Of a DNA stretch of 38,134 nucleotides, positions 27,741 to 35,229 are shown in pieces. The position numbers and the translations under genes were made by a program. Below the pieces are notes generated by a model, which searched no databases, was not told the DNA's origin, and saw only the letters and a list, made by a program, of their open reading frames with translations. The DNA is from Leclercia adecarboxylata. GTDB lineage: Bacteria > Pseudomonadota > Gammaproteobacteria > Enterobacterales > Enterobacteriaceae. Location of the stretch: NCBI GenBank assembly GCA_002360945.1, contig DERO01000011.1, forward strand, positions 1,033 to 39,166, given 5' to 3'. How positions within the stretch are numbered: the first letter of the stretch is position 1; every line of letters starts with the position of its first letter.

Positions 27741-28870
27741 CAGAGCTGGAAGTCGCTCAGATCGTCGGTGTTGACTTCTGAGTCAATCTGACCGACCAGG
27801 TAGGAGCTCACTTCCACTTCCTGCGGCGCCACCTGCACGTTATCAGATACCAGCCAGGTGTTGATCCATGGGATTGGGTTAGAGCGGGTCTGGAACGGCA
27901 GATCCAGGCCCACCGCCTGCATACGGATGTTGGTGATGTACTCCACGTACTGGCAGAGAATGTCTTTGTTCAGGCCGATCATGGAGCCGCCCTGGAACAG
28001 GTATTCCGCCCACTCTTTCTCCTGCTGTGCCGCCTGGACAAACAGGTCATAGCTCTCCTGCTTGCACTCTTCCGCAATCTCAGCCATCTCCGGGTCGTCC
28101 ACGCCGCTGCGCAGCAGGTTCAGCATATGCTGGGTGCCGGTCAGGTGCAGAGCTTCATCGCGGGCGATCAGACGGATGATTTTAGCGTTGCCTTCCATCA
28201 GTTCGCGTTCCGCGAAGGCGAAGGAGCAAGCGAAGCTGACGTAGAAGCGGATCGCTTCCAGGGCGTTGACGCTCATCAGGCACAGGTAGAGCTTTTTCTT
28301 CAGCTCACGCAGGTTCACGGTGACGGTTTTGCCGTTCACGCTGTGGGTGCCTTCACCCAGCAGATGCCAGTAGCTGGTCATCTCGATCAGGTCGTCGTAG
28401 AAGTGGGCAATGCCCTGGGCGCGCTTCAGGATCTGATCGTTGGTGACGATATCATCGAACACAATCGCCGGATCGTTGACGATGTTACGGATGATATGGG
28501 TGTAGGAGCGGGAGTGGATCGTCTCGGAGAACGCCCAGGTCTCGACCCAGGTTTCCAGCTCCGGGATGGAGATCAGCGGCAGCAGGGCGACGTTCGGGCT
28601 ACGACCCTGAATGGAGTCCAGCAGCGTCTGGTACTTCAGGTTGCTGAGGAAGATGTGCTTTTCATGATCCGGCAGAGCCTGGAAGTCGATGCGGTCGCGG
28701 GAAACGTCAACCTCTTCCGGACGCCAGAAGAAGGAGAGTTGCTTTTCAATCAGCTTTTCGAAGATGTCATATTTTTGCTGATCGTAGCGTGCCACGTTGA
28801 CCGGCTGGCCGAAGAACATCGGCTCTTTGAGCTGGTCATTTTTCGTCTGTGAAAAGGTGGTGTATGCCAT
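27740..28870 (-). CDS. nrdB: Ribonucleotide reductase class Ia, beta subunit
   Basis: 376 residues, equal to E. coli NrdB. It holds the diiron-tyrosyl radical that starts catalysis in NrdA. Counting the initiator Met, the radical tyrosine is Tyr123 ([11 protein letters not shown]; Tyr122 in mature numbering), and iron ligands are Asp85 (TLLDSIQGR), Glu116 and His119 ([10 protein letters not shown]), with the second pair in ECKQESYDL and [12 protein letters not shown] regions. The C-terminal peptide [12 protein letters not shown] docks to NrdA. A BIME of two REP units separates it from nrdA. Confidence 0.98.
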   Translation of the reverse strand: MAYTTFSQTKNDQLKEPMFFGQPVNVARYDQQKYDIFEKLIEKQLSFFWRPEEVDVSRDRIDFQALPDHEKHIFLSNLKYQTLLDSIQGRSPNVALLPLISIPELETWVETWAFSETIHSRSYTHIIRNIVNDPAIVFDDIVTNDQILKRAQGIAHFYDDLIEMTSYWHLLGEGTHSVNGKTVTVNLRELKKKLYLCLMSVNALEAIRFYVSFACSFAFAERELMEGNAKIIRLIARDEALHLTGTQHMLNLLRSGVDDPEMAEIAEECKQESYDLFVQAAQQEKEWAEYLFQGGSMIGLNKDILCQYVEYITNIRMQAVGLDLPFQTRSNPIPWINTWLVSDNVQVAPQEVEVSSYLVGQIDSEVNTDDLSDFQL

Positions 28871-28892
28871 GAGTGTGTCCTGTTGAGATTTT

Positions 28893-28961
28893 ATTGCCCG
28901 GCGGCACTGCGTTTGCCGGGCCTACAAAACCGTAGGCCGGGTAAGCGTAGCGCCACCCGGC
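28893..28961. repeat. BIME: two inverted REP units between nrdA and nrdB
   Basis: One unit spans 28893-28925 (GCCCGGC ... GCCGGGC with a CCTAC end) and the other, in opposite orientation, 28932-28961 (GTAGGCCGGGT ... ACCCGGC). They are six bases apart and nearly fill the 98-base gap between two co-transcribed genes. The right-hand unit differs by one base from that at 6046-6075. Confidence 0.88.
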
Positions 28962-28968
28962 GAAGTGC

Positions 28969-31254
28969 TTAGATCTTACACGCGCCGCTTTCGCAGCCGT
29001 CATCCTGAATGGACGGGGCCAGATCGTCCTGCGCATCTTCCGCACCGTCACGGGTGTTTTGATAGTACAGGGTCTTCACGCCAAATTTGTACGCGGTAAG
29101 CAGGTCTTTCAGCAGTTGCTGCATCGGCACTTTCCCGGACGGGAAACGTGACGGATCGTAGTTGGTGTTCGCAGAGATCGACTGGTCGATAAACTTCTGC
29201 ATGATGCCCACCAGTTGCAGGTAGCCATCGTTGTTTGGCATATCCCACAGCAGCTCGTAGTTGTTTTTCAGCAGCTCGTAGTCCGGCACCACCTGGCGCA
29301 GGATCCCGTCTTTCGACGCTTTGATGCTGACGTGGCCGCGCGGCGGCTCGATGCCGTTGGTGGCGTTGGAGATCTGCGAGGAGGTCTCGGACGGCATCAG
29401 GGCAGAGAGCGTGGAGTTACGCAGGCCGTGGGTCTTGATGGATTCACGCAGCGCTTCCCAGTCAAGATGCAGCGGCTCGTTGGCGATCGCGTCCAGGTCT
29501 TTCTTATAGGTGTCGATCGGCAGAATGCCTTTGGCGTAGGTGGTTTCGTTGAACCACGGGCAGGCACCCTGTTCGATAGCCAGATCGTTAGAGGCTTTCA
29601 GCAGGTAATACTGAATGGCTTCGAAGGTCTGGTGCGTCAGGTTGTTGGCGCTGCCGTCGGAATAACGCTTGCCGTTTTTCGCCAGCCAGTAGGCATAGTT
29701 GATGACGCCAATGCCCAGAGTACGACGACCCATTGCACCGCGTTTTGCCGCCGGGATTGGGTAATCCTGATAATCCAGCAGGGCGTCGAGCGCACGTACC
29801 GCCAGCACCGCCAGCTCTTCCAGCTCGTCGAGGCTGTTGATTGCACCCAGGTTGAACGCGGAGAGCGTACAGAGGGCGATTTCGCCGTTTTCGTCGTTCA
29901 CATCTTCCAGCGGTTTGGTCGGCAGGGCGATCTCCAGGCACAGGTTGGACTGGCGCACTGGGGCAACGACCGGATCGAACGGGCTGTGGGTGTTGCAGTG
30001 GTCAACGTTCTGGATGTAGATACGACCAGTAGAGGCGCGCTCCTGCATCATCAGGGAGAACAACTCAACCGCCTTCACGCGCTGCTTACGGATGCTGTCG
30101 TCCTGCTCGTACTGAACGTACAGACGCTCGAACTCATCCTGATCGGCAAAGAAGGCATCGTACAGGCCCGGGACGTCGGACGGGCTGAACAGGGTGATGT
30201 CGCCGCCTTTCAGCAGACGGGTGTACATCAGCTTGTTAATCTGCACGCCGTAGTCCATGTGACGCACGCGGTTACCTTCCACGCCACGGTTGTTTTTCAG
30301 TACCAGCAGGCTTTCGACTTCCAGATGCCACATCGGGTAGAACAGGGTCGCTGCACCACCGCGCACGCCGCCCTGAGAGCAGGATTTCACCGCGGTCTGG
30401 AAGTGTTTGTAGAATGGGATACAGCCGGTGTGGAACGCTTCACCGCCGCGGATCGGGCTGCCCAGCGCACGAATGCGACCGGCGTTGATGCCGATACCGG
30501 CGCGCTGGGAAACGTATTTCACAATGGCGCTGGAGGTGGCGTTAATGGAGTCCAGGCTGTCGCCGCACTCGATCAGCACGCAGGAGCTGAACTGGCGGGT
30601 TGGGGTGCGCACGCCGGACATGATCGGCGTTGGCAGAGAAATTTTGAACGTCGAAACCGCATCGTAGAAACGCTTCACGTATTCCAGACGGGTTGCACGC
30701 GGGTAGTTAGAGAACAGACAAGCAGCGACCAGAATGTAGAGGAACTGGGCGCTCTCGTAGATTGCGCCGGTCACACGGTTCTGAACCAGGTATTTACCTT
30801 CGAGCTGCTTCACCGCCGCGTAAGAGAAGTTCATATCGCGCCAGTGATCGATAAAACCGTTCATCTGCTCGAACTCTTCTTCCGTATAGTCTTCCAGCAG
30901 ATGCATGTCGTATTTGCCCAGCTCGACCATTTTCACCACGTGATCGTACAGCTTCGGCGGCTCAAACTGGCCGTAGGCTTTTTTACGCAGGTGGAAAATC
31001 GCCAGACGCGCAGCGAGGTACTGATAATCCGGCGCTTCGCGGGAGATCAGATCCGCCGCCGCCTTGATGATGGTTTCATGGATATCAGACGTTTTGATGC
31101 CGTCGTAGAACTGAATGTGGGAACGCAGTTCAACCTGGGAGATAGATACGTTGTTCAGTCCTTCTGCTGCCCAGTCGAGAACTCGATGGATTTTGTCCAG
31201 ATTGATACGCTCGGTTGTACCGTCGCGCTTTGTCACCAGCAGACTCTGATTCAT
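28969..31254 (-). CDS. nrdA: Ribonucleotide reductase class Ia, alpha subunit
   Basis: 761 residues, the E. coli NrdA length. It reduces ribonucleoside diphosphates to deoxy forms. An ATP-cone regulatory domain occupies about residues 5-95 (LLVTKRDGTTERINLDKIHRV). Active-site cysteines are seen in RQFSSCVLIECG (Cys225 equivalent), NLCLEIALP (Cys439, Glu441) and ALCTLSAFN (Cys462). The redox-shuttle pair is in the C-terminal GCESGACKI. The gene has a regulated promoter with NrdR and DnaA sites upstream and leads nrdA-nrdB-yfaE. Confidence 0.98.
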   Translation of the reverse strand: MNQSLLVTKRDGTTERINLDKIHRVLDWAAEGLNNVSISQVELRSHIQFYDGIKTSDIHETIIKAAADLISREAPDYQYLAARLAIFHLRKKAYGQFEPPKLYDHVVKMVELGKYDMHLLEDYTEEEFEQMNGFIDHWRDMNFSYAAVKQLEGKYLVQNRVTGAIYESAQFLYILVAACLFSNYPRATRLEYVKRFYDAVSTFKISLPTPIMSGVRTPTRQFSSCVLIECGDSLDSINATSSAIVKYVSQRAGIGINAGRIRALGSPIRGGEAFHTGCIPFYKHFQTAVKSCSQGGVRGGAATLFYPMWHLEVESLLVLKNNRGVEGNRVRHMDYGVQINKLMYTRLLKGGDITLFSPSDVPGLYDAFFADQDEFERLYVQYEQDDSIRKQRVKAVELFSLMMQERASTGRIYIQNVDHCNTHSPFDPVVAPVRQSNLCLEIALPTKPLEDVNDENGEIALCTLSAFNLGAINSLDELEELAVLAVRALDALLDYQDYPIPAAKRGAMGRRTLGIGVINYAYWLAKNGKRYSDGSANNLTHQTFEAIQYYLLKASNDLAIEQGACPWFNETTYAKGILPIDTYKKDLDAIANEPLHLDWEALRESIKTHGLRNSTLSALMPSETSSQISNATNGIEPPRGHVSIKASKDGILRQVVPDYELLKNNYELLWDMPNNDGYLQLVGIMQKFIDQSISANTNYDPSRFPSGKVPMQQLLKDLLTAYKFGVKTLYYQNTRDGAEDAQDDLAPSIQDDGCESGACKI

Positions 31255-31296
31255 GTGGGTTTTTACCTGTCCGTGAAAAAAGAAAATATCCCCCGC

Positions 31297-31320
31297 TTAT
31301 CCACAGACCTCTGTGGATAA
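31297..31320. promoter_or_regulatory. Palindromic pair of consensus DnaA boxes in the nrdA leader
   Basis: TTATCCACA at 31297-31305 and its exact complement TGTGGATAA at 31312-31320 are both perfect DnaA boxes. They form a 24-base palindrome with 11-base arms and a two-base centre, 42 bases before the nrdA ATG. Confidence 0.9.
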
Positions 31321-31368
31321 ATACTACATGTAGGGGTTATATGATAAGGATAACGCAAGATGGTGAGT
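31321..31368 (-). promoter_or_regulatory. Two NrdR boxes of the nrdA promoter
   Basis: On the minus strand, 31368-31353 is ACTCACCATCTTGCGT and 31336-31321 is CCCCTACATGTAGTAT. Both fit the 16-bp NrdR consensus acaCwAtATaTwGtgt at most positions, including the core C, A, AT, T and G. They are offset by 32 bases, about three helical turns, as NrdR box pairs are. NrdR represses nrd genes when dATP is high. Confidence 0.75.
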
Positions 31369-31396
31369 ATTCTAGTAAGGATTCTTTTCAGTACAA
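31369..31396 (-). promoter_or_regulatory. Candidate nrdA promoter
   Basis: Minus strand: -35 TTGTAC (31396-31391), 16-base spacer, -10 TAGAAT (31374-31369). The predicted start near 31362 gives a leader of about 108 bases, in agreement with the long nrdA leader of E. coli, and places the first NrdR box over the start site. Confidence 0.6.
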
Positions 31397-31540
31397 GAGT
31401 TGATTTTGAGGTTAAATTGAGGTTGTCAAAGAGTAAAAAAGCGTAAGTCCTCGTACCGTAAGGCCTGGACGTCATGTCAATAATCTAGAAAAAAAAATGA
31501 AAATTTGATCGACTGCTGATTTCTTCAACGGGTGGTCAAA
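31397..31540. other. AT-rich spacer between ubiG and the nrdA promoter
   Basis: No gene or strong structure is seen. It includes A-rich runs at 31433-31440 and 31490-31502. E. coli carries the autotransporter gene yfaL at this place; nothing of it remains here. Confidence 0.5.
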
Positions 31541-31565
31541 AATGCGCAACGGAGGGTTGCGCATT
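31536..31565 (-). terminator. Terminator of ubiG
   Basis: AATGCGCAAC and GTTGCGCATT form a ten-pair stem (arms 31541-31550 and 31556-31565) with a five-base loop, and the minus strand continues TTTGACC after the stem, making a run of five T. It lies 23 bases beyond the ubiG stop. Confidence 0.85.
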
Positions 31566-31588
31566 CGTTAGAAAAAGAGTGGCTAACC

Positions 31589-32317
31589 TTAGTCTTTTTT
31601 TGCGGTGGTATGGAGCATATAGTTCACGTCCACGCCCGGTGCCAGTTTGAACTTGTCGGTCAGGGGATTGTAATGCAGGCCGGTGATGTGCTGCTCTTTC
31701 AGCCAGGTACCGTCGACCCAGCTCAGTAATTCGGCCGGTTTGATGAATTTTTTCACGTCGTGGGTACCTTTTGGCACCATCCGCAGCACGTATTCTGCGC
31801 CGACTACCGCCATCAGCCACGCCTTGCCGTTGCGGTTGATGGTGGAGAAGAACACCTGGCCGCCCGGTTTCACCAGCGCCGCACAGGCTTTTACCACCGA
31901 TTGCGGATCCGGAACGTGCTCCAGCATCTCCATGCAGGTGACAACGTCATACTGATGGGCGTGGTCCGCCGCATGCGCTTCGACCGTCTCCTGCACGTAC
32001 TCCACCTGAATGCCGCTCTCCAGCGCATGCAGTCGCGCCACCTGCAGCGGCTCGAAGCCCATATCCAGCCCGGTTACCGTGGCGCCTTCGCGCGCCATGC
32101 TCTCGGCCAGGATCCCGCCACCGCAGCCCACATCGAGCACCTTTTTACCAAACAGGCCGCCGGAACGCTCTGCGATATAGCCCAGGCGCAGGGGGTTAAT
32201 GCGGTGCAGAGGTTTGAACTCACCTTCAAGATCCCACCAGCGCGAGGCGACGGCTTCGAATTTGGCGATCTCTTCATGGTCAACGTTGGGAGCCACCGGG
32301 GATTTTTCCGCATTCAT
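31589..32317 (-). CDS. ubiG: Ubiquinone biosynthesis O-methyltransferase
   Basis: 242 residues (E. coli 240), a SAM-dependent class I methyltransferase carrying out both O-methylations of the ubiquinone ring. The N terminus [29 protein letters not shown] matches E. coli. SAM motif I is [23 protein letters not shown] is motif II and [15 protein letters not shown] the post-I motif. The region [16 protein letters not shown] is associated with membrane-lipid contact. It is divergent from gyrA, with 132 bases between the starts. Confidence 0.97.
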   Translation of the reverse strand: MNAEKSPVAPNVDHEEIAKFEAVASRWWDLEGEFKPLHRINPLRLGYIAERSGGLFGKKVLDVGCGGGILAESMAREGATVTGLDMGFEPLQVARLHALESGIQVEYVQETVEAHAADHAHQYDVVTCMEMLEHVPDPQSVVKACAALVKPGGQVFFSTINRNGKAWLMAVVGAEYVLRMVPKGTHDVKKFIKPAELLSWVDGTWLKEQHITGLHYNPLTDKFKLAPGVDVNYMLHTTAKKD

Positions 32318-32396
32318 GGACGCTTTTACTCCGTAATTTAAAGACGAGGAAGTATATCAGGATAACAAAGCAAATTAGTTTAAACCTAAGCGGGTG

Positions 32397-32405
32397 TGTT
32401 ATAAT
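32397..32405 (+). promoter_or_regulatory. gyrA promoter, extended -10
   Basis: TGT-TATAAT at 32397-32405 is a perfect -10 with the extended TGN motif, 44 bases before the gyrA ATG. No good -35 lies 16-18 bases upstream (AGTTTA region), as expected if the extended -10 carries the promoter. gyrA promoters are activated by DNA relaxation in E. coli. Confidence 0.65.
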
Positions 32406-32449
32406 TTCCGACCTTTGAACCCGGGATACAGTAGAGGGATAGCGGTTAG

Positions 32450-35086
32450 ATGAGCGACCTTGCGAGAGAAATTACACCGGTTAACATCGAGGAAGAGCTG
32501 AAGAGCTCCTATCTGGATTATGCGATGTCGGTCATTGTTGGCCGTGCGCTGCCGGATGTCCGCGATGGACTTAAGCCGGTACACCGTCGCGTACTATACG
32601 CCATGAACGTATTGGGCAATGACTGGAATAAAGCCTACAAAAAATCTGCCCGTGTCGTTGGTGACGTAATCGGTAAATATCACCCGCATGGTGATACAGC
32701 AGTTTATGACACCATCGTCCGTATGGCGCAGCCATTCTCATTGCGTTACATGCTGGTTGATGGTCAGGGTAACTTCGGTTCAGTCGACGGCGACTCCGCC
32801 GCAGCGATGCGTTATACGGAAATCCGTATGTCGAAGATCGCCCACGAACTGATGGCCGATCTGGAAAAAGAGACCGTTGATTTCGTCGATAACTACGACG
32901 GCACCGAGCGCATTCCGGATGTGATGCCAACCAAGATCCCTAACCTGCTGGTAAACGGTGCATCCGGTATCGCCGTAGGTATGGCGACCAACATTCCGCC
33001 GCACAACATCACGGAAGTGATCAACGGCTGCCTGGCCTATATCGATGATGAAGAGATCAGCATTGAAGGGCTGATGGAACACATCCCGGGTCCGGACTTC
33101 CCCACCGCCGCCATCATTAATGGCCGTCGCGGTATTGAAGAAGCCTACCGTACCGGCCGCGGCAAGATCTATATTCGTGCCCGCGCTGAAGTGGAAGCCG
33201 ACGCCAAAACCGGCCGTGAGACCATCATCGTCCACGAAATTCCGTATCAGGTGAACAAAGCGCGCCTGATCGAGAAGATTGCCGAGCTGGTTAAAGAGAA
33301 GCGTATTGAAGGGATCAGCGCGCTGCGTGATGAGTCTGATAAAGACGGCATGCGCGTCGTGATTGAGATCAAACGTGACGCGGTAGGGGAAGTGGTTCTT
33401 AACAACCTCTACTCCCTGACGCAGCTTCAGGTCTCCTTCGGCATCAACATGGTTGCGCTGCACCATGGTCAGCCGAAGATCATGAACCTGAAAGACATTC
33501 TGAGCGCGTTCGTCCGTCACCGCCGTGAAGTGGTGACCCGTCGTACCATTTTCGAACTGCGTAAAGCCCGCGATCGCGCGCACATCCTTGAAGCTCTGGC
33601 GGTTGCGCTGGCGAACATCGATCCGATCATCGAGCTGATTCGTCGTGCACCAACTCCTGCTGAAGCGAAAGCGGCGTTAGTGGCTCAGCCATGGGCGCTG
33701 GGCAATGTCTCTGCGATGCTGGAGCGTGCGGGCGATGATGCTGCGCGTCCGGAGTGGCTGGAGCCCGAGTTCGGCGTGCGTGATGGTCAGTATTACCTGA
33801 CCGAGCAGCAGGCCCAGGCGATTCTGGATCTGCGTCTGCAGAAACTGACCGGCCTTGAGCACGAAAAACTGCTCGACGAGTACAAAGAGCTGCTGGAACA
33901 GATTGCCGAGCTGCTGCATATCCTCGGCAGCGCCGATCGTCTGATGGAAGTGATCCGCGAAGAGCTGGAACTGGTTCGCGATCAGTTCGGTGACGAGCGT
34001 CGCACCGAAATCACGGCGAACACCGCTGATATTAACATCGAAGACCTGATCAACCAGGAAGACGTTGTTGTGACCCTGTCTCACCAGGGCTACGTGAAGT
34101 ACCAGCCGTTAACCGACTACGAAGCACAGCGTCGTGGCGGCAAAGGCAAGTCAGCGGCACGTATTAAAGAAGAAGACTTTATTGACCGCCTGCTGGTGGC
34201 CAACACCCACGACACCATCCTCTGCTTCTCCAGCCGGGGCCGTCTGTACTGGATGAAGGTGTATCAGCTGCCGGAAGCGAGCCGTGGCGCGCGTGGACGT
34301 CCAATCGTCAACCTGCTGCCGCTGGAGCAGAACGAGCGTATTACCGCTATCCTGCCGGTTCGCGAGTACGCAGAAGGTGTGAACGTCTTTATGGCGACCG
34401 CCAGCGGTACGGTGAAGAAGACCGCTCTGACCGAGTTCAGCCGTCCACGTTCTGCCGGCATTATCGCCGTCAACCTGAACGAAGGCGACGAACTGATTGG
34501 TGTGGATCTGACCTCCGGTTCCGACGAAGTGATGCTGTTCTCTGCTGCCGGTAAAGTGGTGCGCTTCAAAGAGAGCGCAGTGCGCGCCATGGGTCGTACC
34601 GCGACCGGCGTTCGCGGCATCAAACTGGCGGGCGAAGATAGCGTGGTCTCCCTGATTGTTCCGCGCGGCGAGGGAGCGATCCTGACCGTTACGCAGAACG
34701 GCTACGGTAAACGTACCGCCCAGGACGAGTATCCAACCAAGTCCCGCGGCACTCAGGGCGTTATCTCGATCAAAGTGACCGAGCGCAACGGCTCCGTTGT
34801 TGGCGCGGTCCAGGTTGATGATACCGACCAGATCATGATGATCACTGATGCCGGTACGCTGGTGCGTACCCGCGTGTCGGAGATCAGCGTGGTGGGCCGT
34901 AACACCCAGGGCGTGATCCTCATCCGTACCGCGGAAGATGAAAACGTGGTGGGTCTGCAGCGCGTCGCTGAGCCGGTAGATGACGAAGAACTCGACTCCA
35001 TCGACGGCAGCGTCGCAGAAGGTGACGATGAGATCGCACCTGAAGCGGACACCGACGACGATGCAGCGGACGACGCTGAAGAGTAA
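32450..35086 (+). CDS. gyrA: DNA gyrase subunit A
   Basis: 878 residues (E. coli 875), the breakage-reunion subunit that, with GyrB, introduces negative supercoils. The N-terminal 75 residues equal E. coli. The catalytic tyrosine is in the [12 protein letters not shown] motif (Tyr122). The quinolone-determining region reads [12 protein letters not shown]: residue 83 is Thr (ACA, 32696-32698) and 87 is Asp. The C-terminal beta-pinwheel contains the GyrA box QRRGGKG at about residue 560. The last 30 residues are very acidic ([22 protein letters not shown]), the regulatory tail, slightly longer than in E. coli. Confidence 0.98.
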   Translation: MSDLAREITPVNIEEELKSSYLDYAMSVIVGRALPDVRDGLKPVHRRVLYAMNVLGNDWNKAYKKSARVVGDVIGKYHPHGDTAVYDTIVRMAQPFSLRYMLVDGQGNFGSVDGDSAAAMRYTEIRMSKIAHELMADLEKETVDFVDNYDGTERIPDVMPTKIPNLLVNGASGIAVGMATNIPPHNITEVINGCLAYIDDEEISIEGLMEHIPGPDFPTAAIINGRRGIEEAYRTGRGKIYIRARAEVEADAKTGRETIIVHEIPYQVNKARLIEKIAELVKEKRIEGISALRDESDKDGMRVVIEIKRDAVGEVVLNNLYSLTQLQVSFGINMVALHHGQPKIMNLKDILSAFVRHRREVVTRRTIFELRKARDRAHILEALAVALANIDPIIELIRRAPTPAEAKAALVAQPWALGNVSAMLERAGDDAARPEWLEPEFGVRDGQYYLTEQQAQAILDLRLQKLTGLEHEKLLDEYKELLEQIAELLHILGSADRLMEVIREELELVRDQFGDERRTEITANTADINIEDLINQEDVVVTLSHQGYVKYQPLTDYEAQRRGGKGKSAARIKEEDFIDRLLVANTHDTILCFSSRGRLYWMKVYQLPEASRGARGRPIVNLLPLEQNERITAILPVREYAEGVNVFMATASGTVKKTALTEFSRPRSAGIIAVNLNEGDELIGVDLTSGSDEVMLFSAAGKVVRFKESAVRAMGRTATGVRGIKLAGEDSVVSLIVPRGEGAILTVTQNGYGKRTAQDEYPTKSRGTQGVISIKVTERNGSVVGAVQVDDTDQIMMITDAGTLVRTRVSEISVVGRNTQGVILIRTAEDENVVGLQRVAEPVDDEELDSIDGSVAEGDDEIAPEADTDDDAADDAEE

Positions 35087-35100
35087 TGTCTCCTGACGAT

Positions 35101-35124
35101 AAAGGGCCGGTCTCCGGCCCTTTT
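35101..35124 (+). terminator. Terminator of gyrA
   Basis: AAAGGGCCGG (35101-35110), loop TCT and CCGGCCCTTT (35114-35123), followed by TCTTTT. It starts 14 bases after the stop codon. Confidence 0.92.
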
Positions 35125-35229
35125 CTTTTGCTGGTACACGCAATTGCAGACAACCGAACATTGCGACCGCGTGCGTTTACCGCTACCTTAAGCCATTCCT
35201 TTTGACCCTGATGGCGGAGCCTCGCCCCC

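Noticed and set aside
29215..31320. A 701-codon open frame antisense to nrdA, and similar long antisense frames opposite nuoL, nuoM, nuoN and gyrA
   Set aside because: They mirror strongly codon-biased genes, have His/Gln/Arg-rich low-complexity translations and resemble no protein family. The sense genes have complete conserved motifs.
31263..31475. A 70-codon minus-strand frame upstream of nrdA
   Set aside because: It runs through the NrdR/DnaA regulatory sites, has no ribosome-binding site and no recognisable protein sequence.
32696..32698. GyrA Thr83 as an acquired quinolone-resistance mutation
   Set aside because: Resistance changes at 83 in this family are usually Leu, Ile, Phe or Tyr, and Thr is wild type in several genera; there is no change at 87.
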